This document shows, in pieces, positions 43,628 through 54,419 of a stretch of 64,000 nt of DNA; position 1 is the first letter of the stretch; each line of letters opens with the position of its first letter. Source of the DNA: Gp6-AA40 sp963742105 (GTDB taxonomy: Bacteria > Acidobacteriota > Vicinamibacteria > Vicinamibacterales > UBA2999); contig CAVUKN010000005.1 in assembly GCA_963742105.1 (NCBI GenBank), positions 1,736,001 through 1,800,000 of the forward strand, in the 5' to 3' direction. The notes beneath the pieces are model-generated. The model was not told the DNA's origin. It worked only from the letters and a program-made list of their open reading frames with translations, and searched no databases. The translations under genes were made by a program, and so were the position numbers.

Positions 43628-46600
43628 ATGATCAATCTCGCAACGAATCGCTGGACCTACGTCAGCGCGGTCGCGCTTGCAGTCGTCATGCGGCCGAGCG
43701 CGGCGTCGGCACAGGTGGACCCGCTGCTGTTTCTCAAGGACGTCCCGCCGAATGTGCTGCTGGTGGTGGACACGTCTGCGCGCATGCAGCGCGGTCCCGA
43801 CGGCACGTACTACGACCCGGGTGTCTACAACCGGTCAGGTAACAGGACCTGGCACCCGACCATCGGCGTCACCGGCAGCATGAACAACTACCGCCGCAAG
43901 TTTGCTGGCTTCGCGACGACCAGCGCCGCGGCGGGCACGCCGCTCGCGACCACGACCAACATCACAGTCGTCGGCGACAACGATCCGAAGTACTCCTACT
44001 TCGATGCGCGGACACGCCTGTCGCTGACGCGCGCCGCCGTGACGCAGCTGATCAACGAGAACACGCTGGTCGCGCGATTCGGATTCATCAAGACGCGCCA
44101 GAGCTCGCCGGCGATTCCCAATTCAGTCGGGAACGGCACCGCCACCGACTCCGACCTCGCGCAGCAGACGCCCAATGAGCTGACGGTTGCCGGCACGTGG
44201 TCGTTCACGATGCCGACCGTCGCTGCCGAGAACGGCTCGCTGACGGCCGCTCCGGCCGGTACCGTGGTCTACAAGGCCGACGTCGCCGGGGCCAACGCCA
44301 ACATAGTGACGCTCCTCTCAAAAGGGGTAACCACTGCCGGCGCGTTGCTTCCCGCCGGCGGTGACACGGCGACGAAGATCGATGCGCCGCTCAACAACAT
44401 GCTGCTCGACGCCAAGGCAGAGGCCGCGCGCATCATGGCGGCCGACTGCCGCAACACCATCGTCGTGCTCGTGACCGGCGGTGGCGAGGGGAATACGGCG
44501 TCGGGGAGCCCGAATCCCGCGACGACGGCGTCACAGTTCCTCAACATCAACGGCTATCGCGTTCCGATTTATGTCATCGCGATCGCGCCCTCCGCCTCTG
44601 ATGCGACCCAGTTGCAGACCATCGCCACGAATTCCGGCGGCAGGTACACGGAGATCACGAAGGCGATGATCGATGCGGCGTACTCGTCGTGGTCCACGGG
44701 AACGCCGGCTGGATATCTCGCCGGCAAGCCGTCCGGAACGATCATCGTTCCGGAAATGGTCCGGGCGATGAACACGGCCGTCCAGCACGCGTTTCAACGG
44801 AACGCGCAGTTCAGCACCGGCGCGACGACGTCCGAGTTCCAGGTGACGAGTCCAATCGTCGGGACGGTCGACCTTACCAACGGCAAGGACATCAATGGCA
44901 TCGCCTTGCCGAACACCTCCATCAGCGACAAGGCGGGGGCGGCCCTGCCGCAGCGCTCGAACCTGATGGTAACCACGTCCTTTGTGCTCCCCGGCTTCAG
45001 CGCCAGGTTGCGAGGGTTCCGGGTTTACAAACCGGTGGCCGACACGTCGGTTGCGGCCGGTTATAAGTTCGTCGCTGACGGGACGCCGCTCTGGGTCGCG
45101 TCGACACCCACGGCTGCCTCAAGGAATCTGTACACCACCCTGCCGGACGGCACGATGGTGCCATTCACGACGGCACGGGCAGCGGACCTGGCGCCCTACA
45201 TGAACATGTCGACGACAGACGCGTCGGCATTGATCGACTATTTCCGGGGACTGTCGATCGGGGCCGCTGTCGATTCGACGCCGGCAATTCTCAACCCGCC
45301 ATCACTGGATCCACCCCCCGATCCCGATTACACGGCCTTCGCGCTCGCCAACAAGGACCGGCGAAGCATCGTCTTCGTCGGCACGAACCGGGGCATTCTC
45401 GAGGCGATCGACGCGAGGCTCGGTGTCGAGGTGTGGGGCTTCATCCCGTACAACCTGCTGCCGAAGCTGAAGACGCTGCTCGATGGCCAGTCCGTCGGCA
45501 GCTTCGATTACTTTGTCGACGGATCACCCAAGCTTGCCGACGTCAAGGTCGGAGGGACGTGGAAGACCTACTTGTTCTTCGGCGAAGGCCCGGGCGGCAC
45601 GTTCTACCAGGCGCTCGACGTCACGATGAGCGGCATGTCCTCCGTTGTGACGACGGCCGACGACAACATCAGCAACGTGCTCTCGTACTTTGCGTCCTCG
45701 TCGGCGATCGCACTGAAGTGGTCGTTCCCCTCGTACTCGAGCTTCGATCCAACGAGTAGTACTACGCTGATGCCGTACGGTGATCTCAAGTCGACGGCAA
45801 CGGCGGCGGAACTGGCCGTAGGGCAGACGTGGTCCGATCCGTCCGTCGGGCAGGTTGAGGGGCCCGTGAGTCCTTATGTGCTCCTGGTTGGTTCCGGCTT
45901 CATGCCGAAGAGCGTCCAGGCACAGGCGAATCGCAATGACACCGTGGCCGGTTCGACCTTCTACATGCTGAACATCGAGAACGGCTCGGTGCTCGCCTAT
46001 AAGGATGTGGGCAACGACAACAAGGGCGAAAACGTCGACAACTGCGCGACTGCCGGTGACTGCTCGAAGATGAAAAATGCGCTGCAGTCCGATCCGGTGG
46101 CATCCGGTCCCCAGGGCTCGCGCTTCATCAGCGACGTCTACATTGCCGACCTCGACGGCCGAATCTGGCGGTTCGACCTGGGCCTGGCGAGCGGTGTACC
46201 AAAATTCCTCGCCGCGCCGGTGAAGCTGTACGACGACAAAGACAGCCAGCCAATCTTCAACTCGATGGCGGTCATCGACATCGGCGGCGGCACCCAGCGC
46301 TACCTGTTTGCGGGGACTGGCAGCGACCTGCTTCCGTCGACCGGCGTGTCGACGCAGTACAAGCTGCTGGGTATTCTCGACCAGAGCAGCTCGGGCTCGG
46401 TAACGTTCACGAGGTTGCTGACGAAGGTGGACGGTGCGGGTGACGAAGAAAAGATCACGGCGTATCCCGCGGTGGCTGGCGACGTGGTCTTCTTCACGAC
46501 GACAACGTTCAAGGTTGGAGTGTGTACATTGCCGGACGCGAATCTCTACGCGCTGACGTTCATCGGCGGCCCCGCGTACGACAATACCGGCGATGACAAG

Positions 46601-46789
46601 GTCACCAGCAAGGACACCCCGCTGGTGAAGACGGTCACCGGGGTGCGGGCCACCGCGCCCTTCGTTGTCGACCAGCACCTGGTGTTCGGCGCCGGAGAGA
46701 CGCTGCAGCTGTTCGGAGATCCGCAGGACTTCAACAACGGCGTGGGGCAGGCGGGCGTCCGCATCCTGTCCTGGCGGGAAGAGCGGTAG
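43628..46789 (+). CDS. pilY1: PilY1-type pilus tip protein
   Basis: PilY1 sits at the pilus tip and acts in adhesion, surface sensing and retraction control. The 1053-residue protein has a signal peptide (1-28), an N-terminal von Willebrand A-like domain beginning NVLLVVDTSARM, and a C-terminal beta-propeller (about 560-1040) with IVFVGTNRGILEAIDARLGVEVWGFIPYNLLPKL-type blades and the usual ADLDGRIWRFDL. A D/N-rich loop, DNTGDDKVTSKD, may bind calcium. The MIDAS reads D48-T-S-A-R52 instead of DxSxS, so metal binding there may be lost. ATG 43628 is preferred over the upstream in-frame 43598. Confidence 0.9.
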   Translation: MINLATNRWTYVSAVALAVVMRPSAASAQVDPLLFLKDVPPNVLLVVDTSARMQRGPDGTYYDPGVYNRSGNRTWHPTIGVTGSMNNYRRKFAGFATTSAAAGTPLATTTNITVVGDNDPKYSYFDARTRLSLTRAAVTQLINENTLVARFGFIKTRQSSPAIPNSVGNGTATDSDLAQQTPNELTVAGTWSFTMPTVAAENGSLTAAPAGTVVYKADVAGANANIVTLLSKGVTTAGALLPAGGDTATKIDAPLNNMLLDAKAEAARIMAADCRNTIVVLVTGGGEGNTASGSPNPATTASQFLNINGYRVPIYVIAIAPSASDATQLQTIATNSGGRYTEITKAMIDAAYSSWSTGTPAGYLAGKPSGTIIVPEMVRAMNTAVQHAFQRNAQFSTGATTSEFQVTSPIVGTVDLTNGKDINGIALPNTSISDKAGAALPQRSNLMVTTSFVLPGFSARLRGFRVYKPVADTSVAAGYKFVADGTPLWVASTPTAASRNLYTTLPDGTMVPFTTARAADLAPYMNMSTTDASALIDYFRGLSIGAAVDSTPAILNPPSLDPPPDPDYTAFALANKDRRSIVFVGTNRGILEAIDARLGVEVWGFIPYNLLPKLKTLLDGQSVGSFDYFVDGSPKLADVKVGGTWKTYLFFGEGPGGTFYQALDVTMSGMSSVVTTADDNISNVLSYFASSSAIALKWSFPSYSSFDPTSSTTLMPYGDLKSTATAAELAVGQTWSDPSVGQVEGPVSPYVLLVGSGFMPKSVQAQANRNDTVAGSTFYMLNIENGSVLAYKDVGNDNKGENVDNCATAGDCSKMKNALQSDPVASGPQGSRFISDVYIADLDGRIWRFDLGLASGVPKFLAAPVKLYDDKDSQPIFNSMAVIDIGGGTQRYLFAGTGSDLLPSTGVSTQYKLLGILDQSSSGSVTFTRLLTKVDGAGDEEKITAYPAVAGDVVFFTTTTFKVGVCTLPDANLYALTFIGGPAYDNTGDDKVTSKDTPLVKTVTGVRATAPFVVDQHLVFGAGETLQLFGDPQDFNNGVGQAGVRILSWREER

Positions 46790-47679
46790 TGGCCGGCCCG
46801 GAGATCTGCCCGTCCTGCGGCGCCAAGATCAGGAGAGGGCGTCCCAGGTGTCTGCGATGCCATGCGCCGATGGTGGCGGCGTCGCGTCCGCAGCCCGGTG
46901 GTGTGACTTCCACAGGTCCTCGGCCCCGACTGGTGATGATCGGCTCCGTGCTGACCGCCGGCATGGTCATCTTCGCGATAGCCGCGCTGATGAAGCCGTG
47001 GAATGTCCGCGCCGCCGGATCCACGGCCGTACACCAGCCGGCGGCCGCTGGTCGCCTGGCATCGGCGGCGACGACGTCTCCCGAGCAGTCAGCCCCCGGA
47101 GTACCAGATCAGCCGAGTGTCGCCGCTGACGGGACACGGGCCGCCGTCAATTCCTATCGGAACGGGAATGTCGCCGGCGCGATCGCTGAGCTGACAGCCG
47201 TTGTCGATGCCAATCCCACCAGCGCCGATGCGCTGAACGACCTCGGCCAGGCGCTCGTACGCGCGAAGCGCCCCAGCGATGCAATTTCCTACTTCGACCG
47301 GGCGATTGCCCGGTCGCCCGAGACGTGGGCGTATCACTTCAATCGTGCCCGGGCGTCGGCGGAGCTGCAGGACTGGCCGGGTGCGATTGCCGGATACCGG
47401 CGGGCGGCGGCGCTGTTTCCGGAGGACTACGCCACCCAGTTCAACCTGGCCCGTGCGCTGCAGGCCAATGGCGATCTCGCCGACGCGGTTGACGCGTTCC
47501 AGCGGGCGGTCGTGCTGGCGCCCGGTCAGCCCGACTTCCTGCTCTCCCTCGGTACGGCGCAGGAGGCGGCCCGGCGGCCGGCAGAGGCTGCGGCCAGCTA
47601 CCGGAAATACCTGGAACTGCAGCCGGCATCGCCTGATGCCGAGAAGATCAAGGACCGGATCGCGCGGCTCACGTCTTGA
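46789..47679 (+). CDS. zinc-ribbon / membrane-anchored TPR protein
   Basis: The 296-residue protein has an N-terminal zinc ribbon (Cys7-x2-Cys10 and Cys21-x2-Cys24), a membrane span (about 49-67), a Pro/Ala-rich linker and then four to five tetratricopeptide repeats (ALNDLGQALVRAKRPSDAI; WAYHFNRARASAELQDWPGAI; YATQFNLARALQANGDLADAV). GTG 46789 overlaps the pilY1 stop by one base, so it belongs to the minor-pilin operon. A scaffold role in pilus assembly, comparable to PilF, is possible but not shown. Confidence 0.78.
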   Translation: MAGPEICPSCGAKIRRGRPRCLRCHAPMVAASRPQPGGVTSTGPRPRLVMIGSVLTAGMVIFAIAALMKPWNVRAAGSTAVHQPAAAGRLASAATTSPEQSAPGVPDQPSVAADGTRAAVNSYRNGNVAGAIAELTAVVDANPTSADALNDLGQALVRAKRPSDAISYFDRAIARSPETWAYHFNRARASAELQDWPGAIAGYRRAAALFPEDYATQFNLARALQANGDLADAVDAFQRAVVLAPGQPDFLLSLGTAQEAARRPAEAAASYRKYLELQPASPDAEKIKDRIARLTS

Positions 47680-47711
47680 CGCCGGCGGAGACGGGGTCTG
47701 AGAATCCAGAC

Positions 47712-48258
47712 ATGCGCCCGCTACTCGTTTTCGTGCTGGCCGGTTACGTTCTGACCGGAATCGCTGCGGCCCAGTCGCTTGGAGAAGTCGCCAGGCGGGA
47801 GGAGGCGCGGCGCAAGGCGGTCACGTCCGGCGGCAAGGTGTACACGGGCGACAGCCTGAGGCCAGACGCCGCACCGGCGGCGCCAACTGCGGCGCCCACC
47901 CCCGCGCCCGCGAGTCCAGAGAAACCTGCGCCAGCTGCACAGGCGGCGACACCCGACGCGGCAGACGCGGCCAAGAAGGACGAGAAGTACGTGGCGCCAG
48001 CGCATCAGCGCGGAACGGGACGCCCTCAGTCGCGCAGAGCTCTTCGCCGAATCGCTGCAGAGCCGGATCAACGCGCTGACTGCTGATTTCGCGGCCCGCG
48101 ACGACCCGTTCCAGCGCAACCAGATCGGCGGCGACCGCCAGAAAGCGCTCTCCGAACTCGATCGCGTTCGCAAGGAAATCACCCAGCACACCAAGGCGAT
48201 TTCGGACATCCAGGAAGAAGCCCGCAAAGCAGGCGTTCCCGCCGGCTGGGTCCGGTAG
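47712..48258 (+). CDS. secreted coiled-coil protein, unknown function (one frameshift)
   Basis: It has a signal peptide (about 1-17, ending IAAAQS), an Ala/Pro-rich low-complexity stretch (about 45-80) and a helical, probably coiled-coil C-terminal half (RISAERDALSRAELFAESLQ, then QKALSELDRVRKEITQHTKA). The frame changes at 47991, where a G after AAGTAC must be skipped to continue as WRQRISAERDAL to the TAG at 48256. The corrected product is 181 residues and ends AGVPAGWVR. It follows the TPR gene closely. Confidence 0.72.
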
Positions 48259-48265
48259 GCGGCTT

Positions 48266-48436
48266 TCATTCTTGAATCGTGAATCGTGATTCTTGAATAG
48301 GGAATCGGGATTCGGGAATCGGGAATCAGGAATGGTGGCAATCGCGATTTCCTCAGCACCAATCACGAATCAAAATCGCGATTCACCTAATCACCAATCA
48401 CCAATCACAAATCAAGAATCAAGAATCACGAATCGC
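48266..48436. repeat. long 7-nt-period element upstream of the NtrC-like gene
   Basis: About 23 consecutive heptads stay in phase for roughly 160 bp: GAATCGT, GAATCGT, GATTCTT, GAATAGG, GAATCGG, GATTCGG, GAATCGG, GAATCAG, GAATGGT, then ACCAATC, ACGAATC, ACCAATC, ACCAATC, ACAAATC, AAGAATC, AAGAATC, ACGAATC. This is the longest copy in the window and it runs up to the start codon of the regulator. Confidence 0.85.
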
Positions 48437-49826
<1,390 letters not shown>

Positions 49827-49830
<4 letters not shown>

Positions 49831-51251
49831 ACCTCCTGCTGCTGGCGATGGCGTTCCGGGCGTGGAGCGGGGCCGCGTGTTCGGTCGTTCCTCCGCGTCA
49901 TGGCCGCGATTGCCGCCTTCTCGCTCGAAATCCAGATCGCGACCTGGCTGCACATCGGCAACATCCGCTCCGTGCGCCTCATCAACCTCGCTGCCGCCGC
50001 CATCGGCGTGTCGTGGCACGCGTATCGTCGATCGGTCTTCCGCCGGCTCGAGCGCGACAGTGTCGAGACTGAGCAGCCCTTGTCGCCGCGATCGCCTGAC
50101 GGGTCACCTGCTTCACGGCCGTTCATTGCTGCACCGGCGGTCACGCTGCCGCCGCTGGCGGCGATTGCCGGGCTGGTGCTGCTGGTCACGTTGCTGGCGA
50201 CGATGCGCCCGGTGATGGGAGCAGATCCCGTATCATCTGCAGCGCGTCGATCAGATCACGCGGTCGGGAACTCTGGCCTATGACGCCGGCGTCGCGGACG
50301 TCAAGGTCAACGCGCTCGCGGGCGTCTACGAACTTCTCCTTGCCGACCTTCGCATTCCAGGTATGAGCTGCGGCGCTGGTGCGTTTCCACGGCCTGCTCG
50401 GCCTCGGGCTGTACCTGCTGTCGATCGCCGCGGTCGCGCCGTGGGCCGGAATCCGCCGGCGCTGGTTTCTGATCACGCTCCTGGTTGTGCCGGTGGTGTT
50501 TCAGCAACTGGTGCTGGTGAAGAACGATCTGTTCGGTGCGTTGCCGGCGTTCGTGGCGCTGGCGTGGGTGGTCACGCGAGGGCCCGCGCTGTCGCTCGCG
50601 GAGTGCACGGCGGCGGCGGCGCTGGCCGGATTTTCGGTCGGCATCAAGATTTCGAGTGCGCCGATCGCGCTGGTCGTCTGTGGATTGGTTGCCGCCGACC
50701 ACCGGAGTTGGACGCGCGTGGCGGCGTCTGTGGCGGCAGCATCGGTCGGCTCGATTGCCGGCGGTCTGCTGTTCACGCTGATCGAGAACGACCTGGTCTA
50801 CGGCGCGCCACTTCAGCCCTATCTGTCTCTCGGCAACCGTCACGATTCCATCGGCGACGCCGCGATTGGCCTTGCCCGGTTCGCCGTATCGCTGGTGGAT
50901 CTCGGCACCGTCACCCCACGTGTGTGGCCGGGACGCGGCGGGTGGGGAAGCACATTCGGGCTGCCGGTCGTCTGGGCGCTCGCGGTGCTGGCGCTGCGGT
51001 GGCGCGACTGGCAGGCGCGGCGTGCGCTGCTCGCCGCCCTTGCCTGCCTCATCGTGTTTGGTGCGACGTATCCCGATGCCGACGTCGCGCACCGGATGGT
51101 GATTGCACCGGGACTGCTGCTGATTGTGGTCGCGCTCGGGTGCCTCGACCGGGAGGAGCGATACGCCCGCGGGCTGCGTGCCGGGTTGATTGCGGTCATC
51201 GCGCTGTCGGCCCTGCAGATTGGCCGTAGCGCGTGGTTGTATCTGGGTTGA
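49827..51251 (+). CDS. multi-span membrane protein, possibly GT-C glycosyltransferase-like (several frameshifts)
   Basis: Coding signal continues through at least three frames: NLLLLAMAFRAW near 49827, FSLEIQIATWLHIGNIRSVRLINLAAA, then ADPYHLQRVDQITRSGTLAYDAG, then FHGLLGLGLYLLSIAAVAPWAG to the end at 51251. Shifts lie near 49860, 50229 and 50372. About nine hydrophobic spans are visible. The long periplasm-facing segment and overall layout resemble lipid-linked-sugar glycosyltransferases (GT-C fold), but I cannot identify a catalytic motif. It overlaps the regulator gene by four bases. It may be a pseudogene or an assembly-damaged gene. Confidence 0.55.
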
Positions 51252-51261
51252 GCGGCGAACG

Positions 51262-51556
51262 TGGAACGACTCGCGGTTCAGGAGGTGCCGGAGGTGCCGA
51301 CGGTGCCAGAGGTGCGATTCGGGGGTTCTGAACGTTCAGAACGGGAATCCTGCCGTTCACGGCGGGCGGCGCATGCTCGCCTTGCGCGCCAGCTGGTTCC
51401 CGATGTCGGGTGGTGCGTCGCGGCGCCTGCAGCCGAGCGCCAGGTCGCCGCCTTCTCCACCTCGAACTGAGACGCGCGAACTGCGAGAACCGAGAGAACC
51501 TCGTGCACCCGAGAACCGAACCCGCCAGCACCCCCGGCACCTCCGGCACCCTGTGA
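51262..51556. repeat. repeat-rich junction between membrane protein and aroB
   Basis: It contains GGAGGTGCCGG-type direct repeats at the left (51280-51312), CGAACTG/CGAGAAC/CGAGAGA heptads in the middle (51467-51520) and CCGGCACCTCCGG-type complementary repeats at the right (51528-51552). Left and right blocks can pair. The aroB reading frame runs through it. Confidence 0.6.
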
Positions 51557-52693
51557 ACGACCCGCCGTTTCCTTCAGGCCCGCCGCTCTCAGCTCTTTAG
51601 GCCCATCCGTGAGAGTACAGGCCACCAGCTCCTCCTCGGTCACGTCGTCGATCGTCATCGTGGCGCCAATCTCGATGGCGATCACGAAGTGCAGCCGTCC
51701 GTTGACGACCTTCTTGTCCCGGCGGACGGCTTCGAGCACGTCTCCCATCGGAAGATCCAGGACCGGTGGCAAGGGGCCGAGCGCGGCGATCAGGTGCGCC
51801 AGTGCCTCGCGCTCCCGCCCGGCGAGCGCGCCGCGTGCCACAGCCAGATCCGCTGCCGCCAGCATGCCGTAGGCGATCGCTTCGCCGTGGCGATAGCGCC
51901 GGTACTTGGTGACCGCCTCGAGCGCGTGGCCGACGGTGTGCCCGTAATTAAGGATTCGCCGCAGTCCGCTCTCACGCTCGTCCTTCGACACGACGTCGGC
52001 CTTGATACGGCAGGATTCGACGATGGCGGGCACCAGCACGGAGGGGTTGCGATCGAAGACCGCCTTCGTCTGGCTCACCAGCAGGTCGAACAGCGAGCGG
52101 CTCGCGATCATCCCGTATTTCACCACCTCGTAGAGGCCGGACCGGAACTCACGTCGCGGCAGCGTGGCAAGCAGCAGCGGATCGATGACGACGAGTCGCG
52201 GCTGGTGAAAGGCCCCGATCAGGTTCTTGCCGAGCGTGTGGTTCACGCCGACCTTGCCGCCGATGGAGCTGTCCACTTGCGCGAGCAGCGTCGTCGGCAC
52301 GTGTACGAGTGTGATCCCGCGCAAGAAGGTCGCTGCGGCGAAACCCGCCGAATCGCCGATCACGCCGCCGCCGATCGCGATGAGCGCGCTGCCGCGGTCC
52401 GCACTAGCCCGGATCAGCGCGTCGTACACCTTCGAGACCGACTGGAGGTTCTTGTAGCGTTCGCCGTCCGGCAGCAGGATTGGCTCGACTGCGCCAAGCA
52501 CGCGCTGAAATTGCGCCCCGTGAAGACGCCAGACGTTCTGACTCGATACCACGAATCGCCGCGGCCCGATGCCGTTCAAATCGAGGAGTGCCGGCAACTG
52601 ATCGGCGATGCCGTCGCCAATGAGGATCGTCGAAGCGGCTCCGCCCGCCGTGACGTCTACGCGAACTGGATGAGCGGGGTCGATGGAGGTCAC
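51278..52693 (-). CDS. aroB: 3-dehydroquinate synthase with atypical C-terminal extension
   Basis: AroB makes 3-dehydroquinate from DAHP in the shikimate pathway. The catalytic core shows GGGVIGDSAGFAAATFLRG (NAD site), VPTTLLAQVDSSIGGKVGVN, GLYEVVKYGMI and the zinc-ligand region NYGHTVGHALE plus HGEAIAYGM. GTG 52693, with AGGA upstream, is the start. The family is normally about 350-370 residues; here the frame runs to 471, because the last about 100 codons read through the repeat-rich spacer (AGGAGGAGG-type sequence). A single indel near 51600 would restore a normal end, so the tail is doubtful. It is divergent from nadB. Confidence 0.88.
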   Translation of the reverse strand: MTSIDPAHPVRVDVTAGGAASTILIGDGIADQLPALLDLNGIGPRRFVVSSQNVWRLHGAQFQRVLGAVEPILLPDGERYKNLQSVSKVYDALIRASADRGSALIAIGGGVIGDSAGFAAATFLRGITLVHVPTTLLAQVDSSIGGKVGVNHTLGKNLIGAFHQPRLVVIDPLLLATLPRREFRSGLYEVVKYGMIASRSLFDLLVSQTKAVFDRNPSVLVPAIVESCRIKADVVSKDERESGLRRILNYGHTVGHALEAVTKYRRYRHGEAIAYGMLAAADLAVARGALAGREREALAHLIAALGPLPPVLDLPMGDVLEAVRRDKKVVNGRLHFVIAIEIGATMTIDDVTEEELVACTLTDGPKELRAAGLKETAGRSQGAGGAGGAGGFGSRVHEVLSVLAVRASQFEVEKAATWRSAAGAATHHPTSGTSWRARRACAARRERQDSRSERSEPPNRTSGTVGTSGTS

Positions 52694-52789
52694 GCTGGGC
52701 GTCCTGAAAAGAATCCAACTTCCAAGTCCCTCGGACGCTGGAGGTCGAGAGTTTGACCATTGTGCATTGCACGTTGATAGGATTACAAC

Positions 52790-54344
52790 GTGCACATCGG
52801 CGGCGATTTCCTGGTGATCGGCAGTGGCATCGCCGGTCTGCGTGCCGCCATTTCGCTCGCCGACCGCGGCAACGTGGTCATCCTCACCAAGGCTGATCCC
52901 CGCGAAAGCAACACAGGCTACGCGCAGGGCGGCATCGCCGCTGCCGTCGGCCCGGACGACTCGCCTCAATTGCATGCGCAGGACACGCTTGCCGCGGGCG
53001 ATGGCCTTTGCGTCGCGCCGGCCGTCGAGGTGCTCGTGCACGACGGACCTCGGTACGTCCGCGAACTGCTCGACTGGGGCGCGTTCGATCGCGATGAACG
53101 TGGACAACCGGCGCTCGGACGTGAGGCCGCCCACACGGTCAGGCGCGTGCTGCATGCCCGTGATGCCACCGGCCGCCATATCGGGCAGGTGCTGTGGGAA
53201 CGGGTGGCGGCGCGTTCGGGCGTGACGGTGCGCAGCGACGCCGCGGCCCTCTCGCTCGTGATGCAGGACGGCGCCTGCGCTGGTGCACGATTCCTCGATC
53301 GACGCGGTCACGTGCACGACGTGATTGCGCCACGCACACTGATTGCGACAGGTGGCGCCGGGCAGGTATTCCGCGAGACGACCAACCCGGCGATCGCCAC
53401 CGGTGACGGAATCGCGATGGCGTACGAAGCCGGCGCTCAGGTCACGGATCTCGAGTTCATCCAGTTTCATCCGACGGCGTTGAGCGTCCCCGGCGCTCCC
53501 CGGTTCCTGCTGTCGGAGGCGCTTCGCGGCGAGGGCGCGCATCTCGTCAACACACAGGGTGAACGCTTCATGACGCGCTACGAAGAGGCGGGGGAGCTGG
53601 CGTCGCGCGACCTGGTGTCGCGCGCCATCGTCAAGGAAGCATTCCGTACTGGCGGGCCGATCTTCCTGACCATGGCGCATCTCGACCACGCATATGTCCG
53701 CAGCCGGTTTCCTACCATCGCGGCAGTCGTGCAAGAGGCCGGTCTCGATCTCGCCACCGATCGCAGTACCGGTCAGTCCGGCGGCGCATTACAGCATGGG
53801 CGGAATCGAGACCGACCTCGACGGCCGGACGTCGATTCCGGGTCTGTTTGCGGCCGGCGAGGCGGCGTGTACCGGAGTGCACGGCGCCAACCGCCTGGCC
53901 AGCAACTCGTTGCTCGAGGGGCTAGTGTTCGGCGCCCGCTCGGCGACGGCGATGGCAGCCGCCATCGAACCAGCCCGCCTGTTTGCGGAGCTTGCCCCCT
54001 TGTGCGCAGCCGATCGGGCGCCCTCTGGCGACCTGCGTGCGCCGGCGCCCGGTGACGTTCGTGATCTCATGTGGCAGCACGTCGGTCTGGTCCGGACGCG
54101 CGACGGATTGGTCGAGGCGAACACAAAGCTGTCCGTCTGGCGGGATGCAACCAGAACCGCTCTGACCGCCAATCCCGGAGACGATGGGCTTCGGCGCGTC
54201 GCGAGCCTGGTCGCGGTCGGCCATCTCATCGCGCGGGCGGCGCTGCGGCGGGAGGAGAGCCGGGGCGGCCACTTCCGCGCCGACTTCCCGAAACGCGACG
54301 ATATACACTGGAAACGGCACATCGCCGACGCGCTTCGCGCTTAG
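52790..54344 (+). CDS. nadB: L-aspartate oxidase (one frameshift)
   Basis: NadB oxidises aspartate to iminoaspartate, the first step of NAD synthesis. It has the FAD-binding start VIGSGIAGLRAAISLA, the signature ESNTGYAQGGIAAA, TGGAGQVFRETTNP and EFIQFHPTAL, then HYSMGGIETDLDGRTSIPGLFAAGE and the helical C-terminal domain. The frame changes near 53766: ATDR continues as VPVSPAAHYSMGG after skipping one base. The corrected length is 517 residues, normal for NadB. GTG 52790 is the start. The gene is divergent from aroB with 96 bp between. Confidence 0.92.
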
Positions 54345-54419
54345 CCAACTCGCCACGCCCAGCGGCACGCGCCAGCTCCATCCCTGGGGTTGGAGGTTGC
54401 GACTGGGAGTTTTCATCTC

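Noticed and set aside
48266..48436. Regularly spaced short repeats that could suggest a CRISPR array
   Set aside because: The units are seven bases, contiguous and degenerate, with no constant 23-40 bp repeat, no spacers and no cas genes.
52694..53734. Upstream extension of the aroB frame
   Set aside because: The frame is open far beyond the real start but is antisense to nadB; GTG 52693 with AGGA upstream gives a normal AroB N terminus.
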